Assembly (NCBI GenBank): GCA_034111025.1
Contig: JAWUYB010000037.1
Span: 1-42,349 of the forward strand
Reading direction: 5' to 3'
DNA: 42,349 nt
Source of the DNA: CAJXJP01 sp034111025
Lineage (GTDB): Bacteria; Patescibacteriota; Gracilibacteria; BD1-5; UBA6164
Of the stretch, positions 41,254 through 42,349 are shown in pieces (position 1 is the stretch's first letter; every line of letters begins with the position of its first letter). The notes beneath the pieces are model-generated. The model was not told the origin of the DNA. It did no database searches and was given only the letters and a program-made list of their open reading frames with translations. The position numbers and the translations under genes were made by a program.

Positions 41254-42306
41254 CTAATTGTATAAAATAAATCTCAGTATAGATACAATGTAATAAGAAC
41301 TTAGTGCAACTATTAATGCGGTAATACCTGACATAAATATTGATTTCCCTTTTGATAGTAGTTCGTCTTGTCCATGATACATGATTATATACCCAGCTCA
41401 AACTGTCATTATAAGTACAGATAGTACTCATAAGGCTACCATTAGTTTTTGAATAATTGTTCAGAGTGTTCTATTGATTGTATTAGATGTATCATCTCAG
41501 GCTTTTTTTTGAAATCAAACACCTATTAATTTATTAACCCCTATTTCAAATGTAGGCTGATCAAGACATGTTCAAGCTTTATCTCATGTAGCACATGCTT
41601 TTTCATGCTCTGCTTTTGCATCTTCCTGAGCATATTTTAAATCCTCTCAGAGTCCATTTGCATAATTACTTTTTGCTTCAGTAGCATCTTGTTTCAATTT
41701 TTCTACATCAATAGAGTTTATTTTTGATTGTAATGCTGCTGCCTCATCTTCTAACTGCTTTTTTACATCTTCATCATTAGTATTAGCTTCCTGTAGTTTT
41801 TGATTTTCTTTTAATTGTTCTTCTAGGGATGCTTTTTCTGCAACACCTTTTTCATATTCTGAAACTTTTTCATCCATAGATTTTCTCTCTGCAGCAGCAT
41901 ATTTTTCTGTAGCTGCTAATATTTCAGCTGCAGTTTTACCTTCTGGATTTTTTAACGTATCTCAAGCATTATCTAATTCTTTTTGTTCTTGTTCTTTTTG
42001 TTGTTTTTCTCTAACATCCTTTTCTTTCTTTTGTTGTTCTTGTTCTTTCTTTTGTTGTTCTTGTTTTTCTTTTTCTTTAATTTCTTGACTTGATTTTTCA
42101 ATTCTTTCTTGAATCTCTTTAGCTTTTTCAGCTGCTGCTTTTTCAGCTGATGCTTTTTCAGCTGCTGCTTGTTGTTGTTCTTGATAAGCACTACTACCAT
42201 CTAATGATGAATCTATAGGTGGTGGTAAATGATTGTCAGCATTTACAATATATATATTTGATAAAATTAATAATGAAAGTATTAAAATTTGAATCTTTTT
42301 TATCAT
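41254..42306 (-). CDS. Coiled-coil protein with C-terminal pilin-like membrane hairpin, 350 aa
   Basis: Signal peptide (KKIQILILSLLILSNIYIVN, cleavage near ADN). Residues about 42-115 are Gln/Glu/Lys/Ala low-complexity sequence (AAAEKASAEKAAAEKAKE, then KEQEQQKKEQEQQKKEK-like). A coiled coil continues to about 210 (VAEKASLEEQLKENQKLQ). After a short Cys-containing segment, two transmembrane helices (IIQKLMVALGVLSVLIMTVG and IFMSGITALIVALSSYYIVS) flank YHGQDELLSKGKS, the pilin module of the three following genes. It thus looks like a pilin module fused to a long coiled-coil stalk. It is the first gene of the cluster within the window; AGGAAA lies before its ATG. Confidence 0.75.
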
Positions 42307-42349
42307 AAATTTCCTGTTAAGAATAATAAAACTTTGGGAAATAGTAACA
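42307..42349 (-). promoter_or_regulatory. Upstream edge of the pilin cluster with ribosome binding site
   Basis: On the minus strand AGGAAA lies eight nucleotides before ATG 42306. The remaining 30 bases are too few to judge a promoter or an upstream gene. Confidence 0.4.

Noticed and set aside
41973..42200. Minus-strand 75-aa lysine-rich frame
   Set aside because: A frame-shifted shadow of the Q/E/K low-complexity region of the 350-aa pilin-fusion gene.
1..42349. UGA as selenocysteine or as tryptophan
   Set aside because: Aligned positions are glycine, not Cys/Sec or Trp; UGG still encodes Trp, and UGA is far too frequent for selenocysteine.

Overview
The window reads sensibly only if UGA is translated as glycine (genetic code 25). 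In-frame UGA falls on invariant glycines of many housekeeping proteins: the IF2 GTPase P-loop, the guanylate kinase P-loop, the PyrH and YvcK glycine loops, and positions in GyrA, AlaRS, L27, S13 and IF1. With the very A+T-rich composition, reduced protein versions (AlaRS without its C-terminal domain, short S7) and TrbC/VirB2-type pilins, this points to the Absconditabacteria (SR1) / Gracilibacteria branch of the Patescibacteria (CPR). I cannot separate the two by eye. Under code 25 I find 42 protein genes, most on the minus strand. I saw no rRNA, tRNA, CRISPR array, insertion sequence or origin.

Layout. 1-6.0 kb: a 63-aa coiled-coil protein (+), yvcK and a short alaS (-), and an 839-aa orphan (+). 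6.0-9.9 kb: gyrA (-), divergent from a GlmU-like sugar nucleotidyltransferase (+). 10.0-18.6 kb (all -): a compact translation/transcription cluster, read right to left as infB, a cyclic-nucleotide-binding-domain gene, infA, rpmJ, rpsM, rpsK, rpsD, rpoA, rplQ, rplM, rpsI, rpsL, rpsG, rpmA. 18.8-22.4 kb (+): khpB, a membrane-anchored helical-repeat protein, trigger factor and a cysteine-rich lipoprotein. 22.4-24.3 kb (-): gmk-trmD-membrane zinc ribbon, separated by 1-2 nt.

24.3-32.8 kb (-) is an accessory surface block: a 1332-aa secreted protein with tandem myxococcus-type disulfide repeats, DUF11-like domains and UGA-coded polyglycine, a 54-aa lipoprotein, a 1123-aa orphan with an EF-hand-like loop, and an LPETG-tailed protein. 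32.9-38.8 kb (-): rpmH-rnpA-yidC, pyrH with an anchored orphan, and an RNase J with an altered metal motif. 39.0-42.3 kb (-): four proteins ending in a VirB2/TrbC-like two-helix pilin module, followed by a membrane-anchored zinc metalloprotease. This is the best candidate for an undescribed cell-surface system in the window.

Convergent genes are separated by compact bidirectional hairpin terminators, some containing the stop codons. The clearest promoters have TTGAnn-like -35 boxes with mostly 16-nt spacers. UGA-glycine is rare or absent in highly expressed genes (tig, rpsG, rpsI, rplM, rpsK) and dominant in several orphans.
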